A stretch of DNA of 6,624 nt, taken from contig VGDC01000113.1 in the NCBI GenBank assembly GCA_016869895.1, positions 1 to 6,624 of the forward strand, given 5' to 3'. The notes beneath the pieces were generated by a model, which saw nothing but the letters and a program-made list of their open reading frames with translations, was not told where the DNA came from and ran no database searches. This stretch comes from Alphaproteobacteria bacterium. GTDB taxonomy: Bacteria; Pseudomonadota; Alphaproteobacteria; Rickettsiales; VGDC01. Below are positions 5,770-6,624 of the stretch, piece after piece. The translations under genes were made by a program, and so were the position numbers. Every line of letters begins with the position of its first letter. Position 1 is the first letter of the stretch.

Positions 5770-5866
5770 GTGAATGGTTTTGTAGCGGGGCGGTTGATAG
5801 TCTGTGAACATGAAAAAACCGCGTCTGTCATGGCGCGTGAACTTTAAAATGACGCAGCAGACTGAC

Positions 5867-5870
5867 AGGA
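5867..5870 (+). promoter_or_regulatory. Shine-Dalgarno of lpxC
   Basis: AGGA lies 8 bases before ATG 5879 and supports that start over the in-frame upstream ATGs at 5849 and 5810, which have no comparable site. Confidence 0.55.
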
Positions 5871-5878
5871 CGAATACC

Positions 5879-6624
5879 ATGGTTAAACACCGCACCCAGA
5901 AACACCAGCTTGGCCGCCAGCACACGCTTGCGCGCGCGGTGACCTGCACGGGCGTCGGTCTGCACAGCGGCGCGCCTGTCACCATGATTCTGGAACCCGC
6001 CGAAGCGGATAGCGGCATCGCCTTCCTGCGCACCGATGTCGCCAAGGGCACCGGCTTCGTTCCCGCGCGTTATGACCTCGTGGTCGACACCAAACTCGGC
6101 ACCCGCCTTGCTAACAGCCACGGCACTACCGTCTCCACCATCGAGCATCTCATGGCGGCGTTCTGGGCGAACGGCATCGATAACCTGCGCGTCGTGCTCG
6201 ACGGCCCCGAAGTCCCCATTATGGACGGCAGCTCCGAGCCTTTCATCTTCCTCATCGAATCCGCTGGCGTACAGGTGCAGGACGCTCCCCGCCGCGCCAT
6301 CGAAGTGTTGAAGCCCGTCACCGCCACGGTCGGCGATGCGACTGTTACCCTTCAGCCCTATGACGGCTTCGCCATCGACATCGACATCGAATTCCCGCAT
6401 CCCGCCATCGCCGCGCAATGCGCCAGCTATGACTTCTCGAAGATGACCTTCCAGCAGATGCTGTCCCGCGCGCGCACCTTCGGTTTCGAGCAGGAAGCGG
6501 AATACCTCCGCTCCATCGGCCTCGCCCGTGGCGGCTCGCTGCATAACGCCATCGTCATCGGCAAAGAAGGCGTATTGAACCGCGAAGGTCTGCGCTTCAA
6601 CGATGAATTCGTGCGCCATAAGGC
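5879..6624 (+). CDS. lpxC: UDP-3-O-acyl-N-acetylglucosamine deacetylase, 5' part
   Basis: LpxC is the cytoplasmic zinc amidase that removes the acetyl group from UDP-3-O-acyl-GlcNAc, the first committed step of lipid A synthesis. The frame is open from ATG 5879 to the right edge, giving 248 codons plus two bases, about four fifths of the usual length of about 300. Visible hallmarks are VTCTGVGLHSG (21-31), STIEHLMAAFWANGIDN (86-102) with the general base Glu89 and first zinc ligand His90, DGPEVPIMDGSSEPF (108-122), SRARTFGF (196-203), and LRFNDEFVRHK (238-248) with the second zinc ligand His247. The third ligand (Asp of the RHKxLD motif) lies just past the edge. Start choice follows the AGGA site 8 bases upstream, although the frame is open back to 5801. 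A terminator lies between ftsZ and lpxC, so separate transcription is inferred. Its presence shows a lipopolysaccharide-making Gram-negative cell. Confidence 0.96.
   Translation, partial: MVKHRTQKHQLGRQHTLARAVTCTGVGLHSGAPVTMILEPAEADSGIAFLRTDVAKGTGFVPARYDLVVDTKLGTRLANSHGTTVSTIEHLMAAFWANGIDNLRVVLDGPEVPIMDGSSEPFIFLIESAGVQVQDAPRRAIEVLKPVTATVGDATVTLQPYDGFAIDIDIEFPHPAIAAQCASYDFSKMTFQQMLSRARTFGFEQEAEYLRSIGLARGGSLHNAIVIGKEGVLNREGLRFNDEFVRHK

Noticed and set aside
5750..5779. MraZ-type repeats before lpxC
   Set aside because: The 10-base period is similar, but the repeated unit is GTAACA rather than the GTGGG/GTGGA type bound by MraZ, and MraZ sites normally precede mraZ itself.
5610..5831. 73-codon minus-strand frame in the ftsZ-lpxC gap
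   Set aside because: The region is dominated by inverted repeats, the peptide resembles no family I know, and I see no good ribosome site; treated as non-coding.
5828..6619. 263-codon minus-strand frame across lpxC
   Set aside because: The + strand encodes LpxC with its catalytic and zinc-binding motifs; the reverse frame shows no domain.

Overview
The window is a stretch of the dcw (division and cell wall) cluster of an alphaproteobacterium. All genes lie on the + strand: the 3' part of murB, then ddl, ftsQ, ftsA and ftsZ, and after an intergenic region the 5' part of lpxC. The alphaproteobacterial assignment rests on the murB-ddl-ftsQ-ftsA-ftsZ order, a long Ala/Pro-rich FtsZ C-terminal linker ending in a conserved NYLDIPAFLRRQ-type peptide, and the style of the MurB C-terminus (LEWEIKRIG). 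The DNA is GC-rich (about 60% by eye). The sequence does not let me name a genus.

Positions 1-2323 form a tightly packed block. murB and ddl overlap by 4 bases (ATGA). ddl and ftsQ are separated by 3 bases, with ftsQ starting on TTG. MurB and Ddl make cytoplasmic peptidoglycan precursors (UDP-MurNAc and D-Ala-D-Ala), and FtsQ is the bitopic divisome scaffold. ftsA (2375-3613) follows after about 50 bases and encodes the actin-like membrane anchor of the Z ring.

Positions 3614-3779 are an AT-rich gap before ftsZ. It holds a plausible sigma-70-type promoter, one GANTC site (the CcrM methylation sequence) between its two boxes, a leader stem-loop and a clear Shine-Dalgarno. ftsZ (3780-5477) encodes a complete FtsZ with GTPase core, disordered linker and C-terminal peptide.

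Positions 5478-5878 are a 401-base gap. It begins with two consecutive perfect hairpins, the second a textbook intrinsic terminator. A cluster of four further small hairpins and a 10-base-period direct repeat (GTAACA) follow. lpxC (committed step of lipid A synthesis) then starts at 5879 and runs off the right edge, presumably under its own control.

The genes are canonical and I see no undescribed defence, mobile or biosynthetic system. The points worth following up are regulatory: the ftsZ promoter region, the structured ftsZ-lpxC spacer, and a few start-site ambiguities.
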